Counted from the first letter of the stretch, positions 46,521 to 61,378 are shown. The stretch is 64,000 nucleotides of DNA from an uncultured Pelagibacteraceae bacterium (GCA_902575095.1 CACGPY010000001.1:187722-251721), one strand, 5' to 3'. The notes: generated from the letters alone by a model not told the origin. Made by a program: numbers and translations.

Positions 46521-47451
46521 AAAAAAATTTAAAAAGGTTACGGTTGTTCTTGGAGGAAACTCTGGTGAAAGAGCAGTAAGTTTAGAGACAGGTAGAGCTT
46601 GTATCAAAGCTTTGAAAAAAAAAGGATATAAAGTTAAAAAATTTGATCCTAAAATTAATAATTTAAACTTATTAAGTAGAAGAAATACAGAAGTTATTTT
46701 TAATGCCCTACACGGTAAAGATGGTGAAGATGGTGTAGCACAAACTTATTTTGAGTATTTAAAGATACCTTACACACACTCGGGGGTAATAAGTTCGTAT
46801 AATGCAATGAATAAATTGATTTCCAAAAAAATATTTATCAAAAATAAAATTAAAACTCCAAATTATATTTCAATAAAAAAAAATAATTATAAGAAAAATT
46901 CTTTACAAAGAATTATTAATAATAATAAAATTAAATATCCAGTTGTTTTAAAACCTACTAATGAAGGATCTAGTTTAGGTGTAGAGATTATTAAGACAAA
47001 AGATAAATTCCAAAAGTCTTTAAATAAACTTTTTAAAAAGTATGACGAGTTAATATTAGAACAATACATCGGTGGTCAGGAAATTCAAGTTGCTGTTATC
47101 AATGAAAAACCACTTGGTGCTATAGAACTTATTCCAAAAAGATCATTTTATGACTTCAAAGCTAAATATACAAAAAAAGCAAAAACAAAACACGTAATGC
47201 CAGCTAATTTAACAAAAAAAAAATATAAAGAATCTCTTAACATTGCAAAAAAAGTCCACAAAATTTTGTTCTGCAGAGGTGTAACAAGGTCAGATTTTAA
47301 GTTTTATAAAAACAACTTTTATCTTCTTGAAATAAATACGCAGCCAGGTATGACCAATCTTTCATTAGTTCCTGAAATTGCCAAATACAAGGGTATATCA
47401 TTTGAAAACTTGGTTGAAAAAATCTTGTTAGATGCAAGTACAGATAAATGA
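46513..47451 (+). CDS. ddl: D-alanine-D-alanine ligase
   Basis: ATP-grasp enzyme making the D-Ala-D-Ala dipeptide used by MurF. About 312 residues. VVLGGNSGERAVSLETGRA near residue 10, NALHGKDGEDGVAQTYFE near 63, SGVISSYNAMNKLISK near 91, LKPTNEGSSLGVEI near 147 and the Mg-site LLEINTQPGMTNLSLVPE near 277. No ATG is available; GTG 46513 (inside the murB stop region) is preferred, with TTG 46510 as the alternative. Stop overlaps ftsQ by 4 bp. Confidence 0.94.
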   Translation: MNKKKFKKVTVVLGGNSGERAVSLETGRACIKALKKKGYKVKKFDPKINNLNLLSRRNTEVIFNALHGKDGEDGVAQTYFEYLKIPYTHSGVISSYNAMNKLISKKIFIKNKIKTPNYISIKKNNYKKNSLQRIINNNKIKYPVVLKPTNEGSSLGVEIIKTKDKFQKSLNKLFKKYDELILEQYIGGQEIQVAVINEKPLGAIELIPKRSFYDFKAKYTKKAKTKHVMPANLTKKKYKESLNIAKKVHKILFCRGVTRSDFKFYKNNFYLLEINTQPGMTNLSLVPEIAKYKGISFENLVEKILLDASTDK

Positions 47452-48104
47452 AAAAACGGACAATAATTGCCATAGCGTTATTGATATTGTTAACCACGAT
47501 TTCTCCAAAAAAGAAAGTAATCATTTCGAAATTTAATCTAAAAGAGATACTTATAAGCAATAATTCTTTAGTAAAAGAGAAAGATATTAAATTCTTGTTA
47601 ACTCCAATTTACAATAAAAATCTAATATTTTTAAAAAATTCAGAAATTAAAAAATTACTTTTAGAGGAAAATTTTATTGAAAGTTTTAAATTAAAAAAAA
47701 AATATCCTGATACTATTAAAATAGAAATATTTGAAAAAAAACCAATAGCTATTTTGATAAATAAAAAAAATAAATTTTATATCAGTAAAAAAATTGATTT
47801 AATTGAATTTAAAAAATTGCCAAATTTTCAAAATTTGCCTTATATATTTGGTGACAAAGAAAACTTTAAAAAATTATTTTATAATTTAAATGAAATAAAT
47901 TTTCCACTTAAAGAAATCAAGAAATATACTTTATATGAAACAGGTAGATGGGATTTGAAAACTAAAAATGATAAAACAATTAAATTGCCTGTTGAAAATT
48001 ATATAAAAAGCCTTGAAAATTATTTAAATATTAGGAGTAAAAAAGATTTCAAAAATTTTGAAGTTTTTGATTATAGAATTAATAATCAACTTATTTTAAA
48101 GTAA
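47448..48104 (+). CDS. ftsQ: Cell division protein FtsQ (short form)
   Basis: Bitopic inner-membrane division protein. 218 residues, shorter than most FtsQ (about 250-300). Transmembrane helix at about 4-18, a POTRA-like region (FNLKEILISNNSLVKEKDIKFLL...NFIESFKLKKKYPDTIKIEIFEKKPIAIL), then a beta region with YETGRWDLKTKNDKTIKLP near 165. The KKYPDTIKIEIFEKKP block is the best family match. Located between ddl and ftsA as expected. The cytoplasmic N-tail is almost absent (3-4 residues). Confidence 0.87.
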   Translation: MKKRTIIAIALLILLTTISPKKKVIISKFNLKEILISNNSLVKEKDIKFLLTPIYNKNLIFLKNSEIKKLLLEENFIESFKLKKKYPDTIKIEIFEKKPIAILINKKNKFYISKKIDLIEFKKLPNFQNLPYIFGDKENFKKLFYNLNEINFPLKEIKKYTLYETGRWDLKTKNDKTIKLPVENYIKSLENYLNIRSKKDFKNFEVFDYRINNQLILK

Positions 48105-48107
48105 TCT

Positions 48108-49304
48108 ATGACTAATGATTTCTCCACTCTCTTTGTAGAAATAAACGACTTACAATTTATTTTTTCTGTAAGTAAAATAGATGAAAAAAACGATTTTAAA
48201 ATAGTAAGTGAATTAAAAATTCCTTTAGAGGGTATTGATAATTACAGATTTTCTGATTTTAGAAAAGTTTCAGATATTCTCAAAAAAAATATTTACTTAA
48301 TTGAAAAAAAATTAAATTTTACTTTTAAAGAAGTAGTTTTGATATTAGATAATTTCAAACCGACGTTTGTAAATTTATCGGGGTTTAAAATATTAAATGG
48401 CTCTCAGGTTCTGAGAGAAAATATTACATATATTTTAAATACACTTAAGTCATATGTTGATAAAACAGAATTAGATAAAATCGTAGTTCACATTTTTAAC
48501 TCAAAATTTTATTTAGATAATAAAAAAATAGAAAACTTACCGATTGGATTATTTGGAGATTTTTATTCGCATGAATTATCTTTTTCTTTAATAAATAAAA
48601 ATGATTATAAAAATCTAAACAATGTTTTTGAGAATTGTAATTTAAAAATAAGAAAATTATTACTTAAAAGTTTTATTAAAGGCGCATTTATTAGCAATAA
48701 CAATAAAAATATTGAGACATTTTTTCAAGCTAGTATAGGCAAACATAAATGCAAAATCTTATTTTTTGAAAACAATTCTTTAAAATATGAGCAAGAGTTC
48801 AAATTTGGACAAAATATTATAATTCAAGATATAGCTAAAATTACATCCTTGAAAATTAATAATGTGGAAAAAATTTTAAATAACACAAGATTTAATAGCG
48901 AAATTCTAGAGGAAGAATTAATTAATAATGAATTATTAAATAATGAGTTTAATAAAAGAATTAAAAAAAAATTAATTCAGGATATTTCTATAGCTCGAAT
49001 TAAAGAAATATTCGAGATAATGATATTTAAAAATATTAATTTAAGTTATTATTACGATAATAATAAAACTATATTTATTGAAATAGAAAATGAGTCAAAA
49101 GAAACAGGTTTAAAAGATTTATTTAGAATAACTTTTTCGGAGGAAAAAGATCTAAATATTTCAATTATAGATGATCTGTCAACCACAGGCATTATGAAAA
49201 CCGCTAACAAACTTGTTCATTTTGGTTGGAATAAAGAAGCTATTCCTATTTCTGAGCCAAAAAAATCCATAATTTCAAGGTTTTTTAATGCAATTTTCGA
49301 GTAA
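48108..49304 (+). CDS. ftsA: Highly diverged FtsA-like protein with eroded nucleotide site
   Basis: In the ftsA position (after ftsQ, 3-bp gap) and of FtsA-like length (398), but the actin-fold ATP motifs are poor. The first phosphate loop (normally xGxxxTK) reads FVEINDLQFIFSV (9-21). The second (normally DIGGGTTDIAV) reads ASIGKHKCKILFF (208-220). The following QEFKFGQNIIIQDIAKI (229-245) still matches the FtsA pattern. The C-terminal amphipathic helix ISRFFNAIFE (389-398), FtsA's membrane anchor, is kept. It may tether FtsZ without binding ATP. Identification is positional plus these partial matches. Confidence 0.75.
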   Translation: MTNDFSTLFVEINDLQFIFSVSKIDEKNDFKIVSELKIPLEGIDNYRFSDFRKVSDILKKNIYLIEKKLNFTFKEVVLILDNFKPTFVNLSGFKILNGSQVLRENITYILNTLKSYVDKTELDKIVVHIFNSKFYLDNKKIENLPIGLFGDFYSHELSFSLINKNDYKNLNNVFENCNLKIRKLLLKSFIKGAFISNNNKNIETFFQASIGKHKCKILFFENNSLKYEQEFKFGQNIIIQDIAKITSLKINNVEKILNNTRFNSEILEEELINNELLNNEFNKRIKKKLIQDISIARIKEIFEIMIFKNINLSYYYDNNKTIFIEIENESKETGLKDLFRITFSEEKDLNISIIDDLSTTGIMKTANKLVHFGWNKEAIPISEPKKSIISRFFNAIFE

Positions 49305-49324
49305 TTGTTTTTTTTAGAAACATT

Positions 49325-49348
49325 AGTTGTTTTAATAAACAAACAACT
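49325..49348 (+). repeat. Hairpin between ftsA and lpxC
   Basis: AGTTGTTT (49325-49332) and AAACAACT (49341-49348) form an 8-bp stem with an 8-nt loop in the 63-bp gap before lpxC, where ftsZ would lie in the usual order. No T-run follows, so it is not a clear terminator. Confidence 0.35.
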
Positions 49349-49367
49349 GGGAAGTATAACTCTTCTC

Positions 49368-50294
49368 ATGAATGATGTTTTTCAAAAGACACTGTCAAAA
49401 AAATTAAGTTTCACGGGCATAGGTCTTCACTCTGGTAAAAAATCTACCTTAAACCTTTTGCCAGCCAAGGAAGATAGTGGAATCATTTTTAAAAGAGTTG
49501 ATCTCGAAAAAAATAATTTGATAAAAGCTAACTTTTTAAACGTAACTTCAGCAAAGTTATGTACTACTTTAGAAAATAAAAACGGTGCTAAAGTTTCAAC
49601 TGTTGAGCACTTATTAGCAGCATTTTATATAAGTGGAGTTGATAACGCTATAGTGGAAATAGATAATGAGGAAGTTCCAATAATGGACGGATCAGCAAAA
49701 GATTTTTTAAGTATATTAAATCAAAACAAACTTTTAAAACAATCAAAAAAAAGAAGATATTTAAAGATAAAAAACAAAATTGAATTAATAGATGGTAAAA
49801 GAAAAATTTCAATTGAACCAAGTGAGACATCTTTAGAAGTAAACTTTCAATTAAACTATGTAAATAAAATTATCGGTAAACAACAAAATACCATCGATTT
49901 TCAAAATGATGAATTAGAGAATGTTTCTAGCTCAAGAACTTTTTGTTTATACGAAGATATAGAAAAAATAAAAAAATCAGGATTAGCAAAAGGTGGCTCC
50001 TTAGAAAATGCAATTGTAGTAAGTGAAAATAAAGTTTTGAATAAAGGTGGATTAAGAAATGAAAAAGAATTTGTTAATCATAAAATTTTAGATTTAGCTG
50101 GAGATTTTGTTTTATCTGGCTACAGAATTTTAGGAAAAGTTATCTGTCATCAAGGGGGTCACGAACTAACAAATTTATTTTTAAGAAAAATCTTTAGCTC
50201 TAACTCTTCTTTTCAAATCATAGAAGAAAACGACTTCGCGGTTTCAAAAAAATTTCATCATAAAGTAACAGATAAAATAGCAGTCAACGCTTAA
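49368..50294 (+). CDS. lpxC: UDP-3-O-acyl-N-acetylglucosamine deacetylase
   Basis: Zinc deacetylase that commits UDP-acyl-GlcNAc to lipid A synthesis, so the organism makes lipopolysaccharide. 308 residues from ATG 49368 (MNDVFQKTLSKKLSFTGIGLHSGK, family-typical); a TTG 63 bp upstream would add an unrelated leader. Zn ligands: His in STVEHLLAAF near residue 77 and the His/Asp of NHKILDLAGDF near 236-240. EVPIMDGSA is near 94 and ICHQGGHELTNLFLRKI near 260. Follows ftsA directly, leaving out the usual ftsZ. Confidence 0.95.
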   Translation: MNDVFQKTLSKKLSFTGIGLHSGKKSTLNLLPAKEDSGIIFKRVDLEKNNLIKANFLNVTSAKLCTTLENKNGAKVSTVEHLLAAFYISGVDNAIVEIDNEEVPIMDGSAKDFLSILNQNKLLKQSKKRRYLKIKNKIELIDGKRKISIEPSETSLEVNFQLNYVNKIIGKQQNTIDFQNDELENVSSSRTFCLYEDIEKIKKSGLAKGGSLENAIVVSENKVLNKGGLRNEKEFVNHKILDLAGDFVLSGYRILGKVICHQGGHELTNLFLRKIFSSNSSFQIIEENDFAVSKKFHHKVTDKIAVNA

Positions 50295-50343
50295 ATATAA
50301 ATTTTTAATATTATTTTTATCAGTTTCTGATATTAATTTTATT

Positions 50344-54919
<4,576 letters not shown>

Positions 54920-54932
<13 letters not shown>

Positions 54933-56965
54933 TTGAGCATTTTATTTTTTCTATATCGATCCCATCCTGGACTTCTATATTCTTCATCAAATTCAACCAA
55001 ATTATCTTGATTGAATTCAAAGTCATCATTTTCAATCATACCTATCTCATTTTTTTCTACACTTTCATCAGGAATCTCATTTATAAATCTTGAGGGTAAA
55101 GCATCCATCCAGTCACCATGATAAGCTCTTTTCATTGCAAAAGACAAATAAGCTTCTTTTTTGGCTCTAGTAATGCCCACATACGCAAGTCTTCTCTCTT
55201 CTTCCAAAGCAAAGTCACCCTTTTCTTCCAGAGATTTCTGATGAGGAAATAAACCTTCCTCCCAGCCCGGTAAAAAAACTACATCAAATTCCAAACCTTT
55301 GGCAGCATGCATTGTCATTAAATTTATTTTTGCTCCTTCCCACTCTTGATCTATGGAGGTAGCTAAAGCTACATGTTCTAAAAAACTTTGTAAGTTCTCA
55401 TAATCATGCATGGCTCTTAGTAATTCTTTTATATTTTCTAATCTATTTTCGTTTTCTAAGTCTTTTTTGTTTTTCAACATTGATGAGTAACCTGACTCAT
55501 CTAGTACTAATTTTAATAAATCAAAATGCTTAATTCTGAGAGAGTCATTTCTCCATTTTTGAATCATATTAATTAATTGTTTAAGGGCAGTTTTTATTTT
55601 AGGTTTTAACTCTCCCGTTTCAATTAACTTAATTATTGAGTCTTCTAAACATAGTTTATTGGATTTACCGAAAGTATAAATTTGATTTAACGTACTTTCA
55701 CCAACACCTCTTTTTGGAACACCAATGACTCTTTCTAGTGCCAAATCATCGAACTTTTGATTTATTATTCTTAGATAGGATACAGCATCTTTAATTTCTG
55801 CTCTTTCATAAAATTTTATCCCTCCAAGAACACGATATCCAATTCCAATTTGAAGAAATCTCTCTTCGAATTCTCTAGTTTGATATATCGCTCTTACTAA
55901 TATTGATACATTGTTTAACGAATATTTTTTTTTAATTTTTTGCTCTATAATGTCACTAATACCTTGTGCTTCTTCTTTCCCAGTCCTATAACAATTAAGT
56001 TTTACCAGCTCTCCTTGATTTGCTGATGACCATAATTTTTTACCAACTCTACTCGAATTATTTGCAATCAAACTTGATGCAGTATCTAAAATATTTTTTG
56101 TAGATCGGTAATTTTGTTCAAGTTTAAAAACTTTACAATCTTTATAAATTTGATCAAAAGTTAGAAAGTTTTTTATTTCCGCACCTCTCCAACTATAAAT
56201 TGATTGATCATCATCCCCTACACAACAAATATTTTCCTTTTCATTTACTAGTAGGTTAAGCCATTTATTTTGAATAAAGTTCGTATCCTGAAACTCATCA
56301 ACAAGAATATATTTGAAATTTTTTTGATAAATTTCTCTTATGTCTTTGTGTTCTTCAAAAAGTTTGACACAAAATAAAATTAAATCACCAAAATCAAAAG
56401 CATTTAGATCCTTTGTCTTTGTTTGATATATTTGATAAACTTTTAAAATTGATCTAGCTATCGATCCTGATTTTTCTAATTTTACATCTTTTGGTAGAAG
56501 ACCTTTATTTTTCCATTGATCTATATGATATATAATTAATTGGGGAGAAAATTTTTTAGCATCTAAATCCTCACCTTTAACAATATTTCTTATTAGTTTT
56601 TTTTGGTCGTCAGTATCTAAAATTGTAAAATTGCTTTTATACCCAAGAGCTTCAGCATGCCGCCTTAAGAATTTTACGCTTATAGAATGAAAAGTGCCTA
56701 ACCATGGTACAGAGTTAGATTTCCCTTTCACGTATTGCATAACTCTGTTTTGCATCTCCTTCGCAGCTTTATTCGTAAAGGTGACACATAAAATTTCATT
56801 TGCCCATGCCTTTTTCTTATTAATTATATGAATGAGCCTTGTTGTTAACACTCTTGTTTTTCCTGAGCCTGCTCCTGCAACGATTAAATTTGGACCTTCA
56901 GTGCTCAGAACTGCTTCTTTTTGTTCTTTGTTAAGGTTTTCAATTAAATTATCTATGTTATTCAT
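54920..56965 (-). CDS. uvrD: DNA helicase UvrD/PcrA
   Basis: 3'-5' SF1 helicase for excision repair and mismatch repair, working after UvrBC. 681 residues. Motif I VAGAGSGKTRVL near residue 30, motif Ia VTFTNKAAKEMQNR, motif II VDEFQDTN near 219, motif III DDDQSIYSWRGA near 246, motif IV QNYRST, motif V MTMHAAKGLEFDVVF near 559, motif VI RRLAYVGITRAKKEAY near 608. A short acidic tail (EKNEIGMIENDDFEFNQDNL) replaces the RNA-polymerase-binding tail of longer PcrA. Start ATG 56965. Confidence 0.95.
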
Positions 56966-57009
56966 AAGAGAGAATTTTCATTTATATACTAGTTATAAAA
57001 ATAAAAAAA

Positions 57010-58413
57010 ATGATAAATAAATCGTTTAAAATTATTCACAATAAGTATTTCAGATTTTTCGAGTTTATTTTTTTCTTAAGATACCTTTTTGCAATATTTT
57101 TTATTTCTCTTACTTTATTTTTTATTATTCCTAAATTTTTTAATTATGAAAAAAGAGCTCAATACTTATTTGATCATTTATTTAAAAATTATAATTACAA
57201 TATTCAAGAATACGAAAAAATTGAATTTGAAATATTGCCGCTACCGAAAATAAAATTAAAAAATGTTAAATTAAACTTTAAATCAACATCAATAACTTTA
57301 CATGTAAAAAATCTTAAAATTTACCCGAAACTTATTAGTATTTATGATTATAAAAATTTTCTATCAAACAAAGTGATCCTTAAAGATAATAATATAAACT
57401 TAAAATTTATTGATGTAGGTATGTTTACTAAACATTTTTTAAACCAAAAAAAAAAATTATCGTTAAGAAATTTAAATCTAAAAATAGTTAATAAAGATAA
57501 GTCACTTCTAATGATAGAGAATATTAAGTTTAAAAATTATGGCTATAATAAAAATTTAATTCAAGGAAAAGTTTTTGATAAAAGTTTTAAAGTAGAGATA
57601 AATAATAATTTTGAAAAAATAAGTTTTAAATTACTTAATACAGGAATTGACTCAGAATTAAATTTTAAGAAAAATAAAGAAAGAAACTTGATAATCGGAA
57701 CTTTAAAATCAAAAATATTAAACACGAACATTAAATTTGATTTTGAATACGATAAAAAAATATTAAAAATTTATAATTCATATTTGAGAAGTAAAAATAT
57801 TTCATTTACCAATGAAAGTGTTATCGTATTCGACCCTTTTCTATATATTTTCTCTGAAATAGATATAGATGAAATTAATACTTTAATATTTAAAAAAATT
57901 GATTTAGACAAATTACTTAAATCAAAAAATATTCTCAAAAAGTTTAATATTGAAAATAAAATTAATTTTAGTTCAAAAAAATTTAATCAAACTTTGATAG
58001 ATAAATTAAATTTAAAATTAGATTTAGGATATGGTAGATTAGATTATTTAAAAAAATTTTCAATTTCTGATAACTTATTTGACTGCAAAGGAAATATTAA
58101 TTTATTAGAAGAATACCCAATACTTAATTTTAATTGTGATATTAACTTTAATGATAAAAAAAAATTTTTACGGTCATTTAATATAAAATCAAAAGATCAA
58201 AACGATATTTTCACTCTAAACTTAGAGGGAAATTTAAGTATTTTAAACAATAAAATTAATCTAAATAAAATACAGTCTAGCAATAATTACATTGCCTCCA
58301 AAGAAGACCTTTCATATTTCAAAAATACTTTTGAAAATATTGTTTATAATGAAAGTTTTCTAAAAATTTTTAATTATAAAAAGATTAAAGAATTTCTTTT
58401 TGAGATTTCCTAA
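57010..58413 (+). CDS. AsmA-like membrane-anchored periplasmic protein
   Basis: 467 residues: one transmembrane helix at about 17-38 (FFLRYLFAIFFISLTLFFII) then a long beta-rich part. FEILPLPKIKLKNVKLNF (about 73-90) matches the AsmA/TamB repeat start, and LKNVKLNF, LRNLNLKIVN and IENIKF are the usual strand pattern. AsmA-family proteins form hydrophobic-groove bridges thought to carry phospholipids to the outer membrane. Specific function unproven. It is divergent from uvrD by 44 bp and converges on fumC, ending 1 bp short of it. Confidence 0.68.
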   Translation: MINKSFKIIHNKYFRFFEFIFFLRYLFAIFFISLTLFFIIPKFFNYEKRAQYLFDHLFKNYNYNIQEYEKIEFEILPLPKIKLKNVKLNFKSTSITLHVKNLKIYPKLISIYDYKNFLSNKVILKDNNINLKFIDVGMFTKHFLNQKKKLSLRNLNLKIVNKDKSLLMIENIKFKNYGYNKNLIQGKVFDKSFKVEINNNFEKISFKLLNTGIDSELNFKKNKERNLIIGTLKSKILNTNIKFDFEYDKKILKIYNSYLRSKNISFTNESVIVFDPFLYIFSEIDIDEINTLIFKKIDLDKLLKSKNILKKFNIENKINFSSKKFNQTLIDKLNLKLDLGYGRLDYLKKFSISDNLFDCKGNINLLEEYPILNFNCDINFNDKKKFLRSFNIKSKDQNDIFTLNLEGNLSILNNKINLNKIQSSNNYIASKEDLSYFKNTFENIVYNESFLKIFNYKKIKEFLFEIS

Positions 58414-58414
58414 T

Positions 58415-59803
58415 TTACTTGGGTTTAGTCATTTTAAGTGGGCTCATAATTTTATCATACTCTTTTTCATTTATTAAACCTGCCTTTATGACTTCCTCTT
58501 TTAAAGTTGTTCCTCTTTTATGAGCTGTTTTTGCTACGTTCGCTGCTTTGTCATAACCAATTTTTGGAGCTAATGCTGTAACAAGCATTAATGAATTATC
58601 TAATAAATATTTTATTCTTTTTCTATCTGCCTTAATTCCCTTAATACAATACATAGCAAAAGTTTTAGATGAGTCACTCATGATTTCAATAGATTGTAAT
58701 ATATTATGAATAATGAGTGGTTTAAAAACATTTAACTCAAAGTGTCCATGGGAACCTGCCATGGTAATACCATTATGATTGCCAATTACTTTTACACAAA
58801 CCATAGTTACCGCTTCTGATTGAGTTGGATTTACTTTACCCGGCATTATAGATGATCCAGGTTCGTTAGATGGAAGAATGAGCTCACCATAACCTGCTCT
58901 AGGACCTGAACCTAAAAACCTTATATCATTTGCAATTTTCATTAAACAAACAGCAGTAGTATTTAATGTTCCAGAAAAATTAACTATTTCATCATGTGCT
59001 GCTAAAGCAGCAAATTTATTTACCGCTGGCTTAAAAGGGATTTTTGTAATTTTACTAATTTCTTTAATAATCTGCTTATCAAAGTTTTTTCTAGTATTAA
59101 GCCCCGTTCCTACAGCAGTACCACCTTGAGCCAAATAATGAATTTCTTTGAGGGCACTTTCTATCCTAATAATACACTTCTTAAGTTGCGCATGGTAACC
59201 TGAAAATTCTTGACCCAGAGTTAATGGTGTAGCATCTTGTAAGTGCGTTCTACCAATTTTTACAATATTCTTAAACTCCCTTGATTTTTTTGCCAACTCT
59301 TTTTCAAGCAATTTTAACGATGGCAAAAGTTTTTCCTTAGTCTTAATAGCTATAGCGATATGCATAGCCGTAGGGAATACATCATTAGTGGATTGAGATT
59401 TATTTACATGATCATTAGGGTGAACCGGTTTTTTAGATCCTAATTTACCCTTCATCATCTGTATCGCTCTATTCGCTATTACCTCGTTTACATTCATGTT
59501 AGTTTGTGTGCCCGAGCCAGTTTGCCAAACTTTTAAGGGAAAATGACTATCGAGTTTTCCTTTAATTACCTCTTCTGCCGCTTGAATAATGTATTTGCTG
59601 ATTTTTGTATCTAAATCTTTGTTTCTGTTATTAACTATTGCAGCTGCCTTTTTAATAATTGCAATAGAGTGAATTACTAAAGGTCGAACTAAAAAATCAC
59701 CAATATTGAAATATTTATTAGATCTTTCAGTTGAAGCACCCCAATACTTATCACCAGGAACTTTAATTTTTCCAATACTATCAAATTCAGTTCTGTATTT
59801 CAT
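58415..59803 (-). CDS. fumC: Fumarate hydratase, class II
   Basis: Iron-independent TCA-cycle fumarase. 462 residues from ATG 59803 ([28 protein letters not shown]); an upstream in-frame ATG at 59911 would add a hydrophobic stretch foreign to the family. [18 protein letters not shown] near residue 96, [16 protein letters not shown] near 184 with the catalytic His, and the signature [16 protein letters not shown] near 318 with the catalytic Ser. Divergent from the MazG-like gene across 60 bp. Confidence 0.97.
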   Translation of the reverse strand: MKYRTEFDSIGKIKVPGDKYWGASTERSNKYFNIGDFLVRPLVIHSIAIIKKAAAIVNNRNKDLDTKISKYIIQAAEEVIKGKLDSHFPLKVWQTGSGTQTNMNVNEVIANRAIQMMKGKLGSKKPVHPNDHVNKSQSTNDVFPTAMHIAIAIKTKEKLLPSLKLLEKELAKKSREFKNIVKIGRTHLQDATPLTLGQEFSGYHAQLKKCIIRIESALKEIHYLAQGGTAVGTGLNTRKNFDKQIIKEISKITKIPFKPAVNKFAALAAHDEIVNFSGTLNTTAVCLMKIANDIRFLGSGPRAGYGELILPSNEPGSSIMPGKVNPTQSEAVTMVCVKVIGNHNGITMAGSHGHFELNVFKPLIIHNILQSIEIMSDSSKTFAMYCIKGIKADRKRIKYLLDNSLMLVTALAPKIGYDKAANVAKTAHKRGTTLKEEVIKAGLINEKEYDKIMSPLKMTKPK

Positions 59804-59863
59804 ATTTGATTCACTGATATAATACACTCTTATTAAATAATTATAAAACATAAAGGAATAGAG

Positions 59864-60235
59864 ATGACTAATTTTGAATATGTGAAAAAATTTATGGAAA
59901 CTTTTGGCCAAGAAATTAAGGAAAAAGCTAGTTTTCCTAATGATAAAGTTACCTCTTTAAGGTTCGATCTAATCAAAGAGGAATTGAATGAATTAAAAGA
60001 GGCAATTAATAATAAAGATATAAAAGAGGTTGCTGATGCATTAACAGATATCCTTTACGTGACCTATGGAGCGGGACATGCCTTTGGAATTAATTTAGAT
60101 AAATGTTTTAAAGAAGTACAAAATTCAAATATGAGTAAATTAGGCCCAGATGGTAAACCCATATATAATGAAAATGGAAAGGTGATGAAAGGTCCTCACT
60201 ATTTTAAACCTGATCTTACTAAATTCGTGGCATGA
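59864..60235 (+). CDS. MazG-like/PRA-PH-type nucleotide pyrophosphohydrolase
   Basis: 123 residues, all-alpha NTP-pyrophosphatase type. The metal-binding pattern E-E-x-x-E (37-42, [15 protein letters not shown]) and E-x-x-D-A-x-x-D (56-63, [12 protein letters not shown]) is present. The tail [29 protein letters not shown] matches a bacterial/phage subfamily near phosphoribosyl-ATP pyrophosphohydrolase. Substrate unknown; house-cleaning of non-canonical NTPs is likely. AAAGGAATAGAG just upstream is a good ribosome site. Its stop overlaps the next tiny ORF by ATGA. Confidence 0.8.
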   Translation: MTNFEYVKKFMETFGQEIKEKASFPNDKVTSLRFDLIKEELNELKEAINNKDIKEVADALTDILYVTYGAGHAFGINLDKCFKEVQNSNMSKLGPDGKPIYNENGKVMKGPHYFKPDLTKFVA

Positions 60236-60315
60236 TAAAAGATAACTACTATTGGATATTACTTGGTATCGCTGTTGGAATATTAATTTACTTAGTTGAT
60301 AAATATATTTTTTAA
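60232..60315 (+). CDS. 27-residue single-helix membrane peptide
   Basis: ATG (60232) overlaps the stop of the MazG-like gene (ATGA). The product starts [20 protein letters not shown] and ends LVDKYIF*. Residues 7-21 form one transmembrane helix with Lys/Asp at both ends. The direct coupling and clean helix argue for a real small protein; there is no known family. It could be the lipid anchor or partner of the upstream enzyme, or a toxin-like peptide; neither is shown. Confidence 0.55.
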   Translation: MIKDNYYWILLGIAVGILIYLVDKYIF

Positions 60316-60427
60316 AGAGCATATTATTGAAAAAAATTATAGCGATTAAATTGCTGTGTTTATTTTTTTAAACTAGTATTTAAAGCTTTAGAAAAATTTG
60401 AATTCGAAAGAATGATAAAAAAAACTG

Positions 60428-61378
60428 ATGACAAAAAACATTGATAATAGAAAAATAAAAACACATAAAAGTGCAGTTAAAAATTGGTGGAATTCGGATA
60501 AAACTAAGAAATGGCAGCATGGAAAAATGTATAAAAAAGACTTTAAGAATCACTTACATGTTTTGTTTAGAAAAAATAGGGTTTTAGAATTAATTAGTGG
60601 TTTAAATTTACCAAAAAACGCTAAAGTATTAGAATTAGGATTTGGAGGGGCAGAATTGGCAGGTGATTTATTAAAAAGCGGTTATGAATATACTGGGATT
60701 GATATTTCAAAACATTTAGTAAAGCATGCAAAAAAAAAACATTTTAAATATTTAAAAAATAAAAAGGCAAAATTCATAAATTTGAGTCTAGAAGATAAAT
60801 ATAGTTTTAAATCAAATTATTTTGATTTAGTGATCGAAGTCGGAGCATTTCAATATGCAGGAAATTTAACTAAAACATTAAATGAGATTAAAAGAGTGTT
60901 AAAAGTTAAAGGTTTTTTTTTAATGGCTCAATCGAACATGTATAGTTTTAATAATTTAATGAATTTTAGAAGGTTTTTAAAAGCATTAATTTGGTTTTTT
61001 CAAAAAAAAAATTTTTTTTATAATTATTCTCTATCTTTTAAAGATATTTTGCTATCCACTGAATTAAAATTCTTTAAAAAGTATAAAAATAGCAAATTTA
61101 TGAATTTTAAATTTATGACAAATTATTCTGAGGTATGGAAATATAAAATTATAAAAAGATTATTTTCTATTGGAAAAATGCAAAAGTTACTTAAAGATAA
61201 TCAATTTATTGTCAAAAAAGTCTCAGGCGGCCCATTTATTTATAATTCAAAAGATAACACAACGATAATATTAAGCATGTTAAATAAAACTTTACAACTT
61301 TTGTGTGATTTGAAATTACCATTAATTATTAGATTTGCTGATAGTGGTATAATTTTAGCTTCTAAAAAAAATTCATAA
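60428..61378 (+). CDS. Class I SAM-dependent methyltransferase
   Basis: 316 residues. SAM-binding motif I VLELGFGGAELAGDLL near 67-82, motif II acidic residue in YTGIDISKHLVKHAKKK near 88-98, post-I NLSLEDKYSF, motif III-like YFDLVIEVGAFQYAG near 134, then LNEIKRVLKVKGFFLM. The C-terminal 130 residues (Phe/Lys-rich) are not recognised and may choose the substrate. An N-terminal WWNSDKTKKW stretch resembles ubiquinone or lipid methyltransferase leaders, but the substrate is not determinable. Preceded by a 112-bp AT-rich gap in which I saw no clear promoter. Confidence 0.75.
   Translation: MTKNIDNRKIKTHKSAVKNWWNSDKTKKWQHGKMYKKDFKNHLHVLFRKNRVLELISGLNLPKNAKVLELGFGGAELAGDLLKSGYEYTGIDISKHLVKHAKKKHFKYLKNKKAKFINLSLEDKYSFKSNYFDLVIEVGAFQYAGNLTKTLNEIKRVLKVKGFFLMAQSNMYSFNNLMNFRRFLKALIWFFQKKNFFYNYSLSFKDILLSTELKFFKKYKNSKFMNFKFMTNYSEVWKYKIIKRLFSIGKMQKLLKDNQFIVKKVSGGPFIYNSKDNTTIILSMLNKTLQLLCDLKLPLIIRFADSGIILASKKNS

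Noticed and set aside
49305..49367. Longer LpxC from TTG 49305
   Set aside because: The extra 21 residues are hydrophobic and foreign to LpxC; ATG 49368 begins at the conserved part.
59804..59911. Longer FumC from ATG 59911
   Set aside because: It would overlap the start of the divergent MazG-like gene and add a hydrophobic leader unlike class II fumarases.
60316..60427. Promoter or RNA gene before the methyltransferase
   Set aside because: The 112-bp gap is AT-rich with several weak boxes; nothing stands out in spacing or folding.
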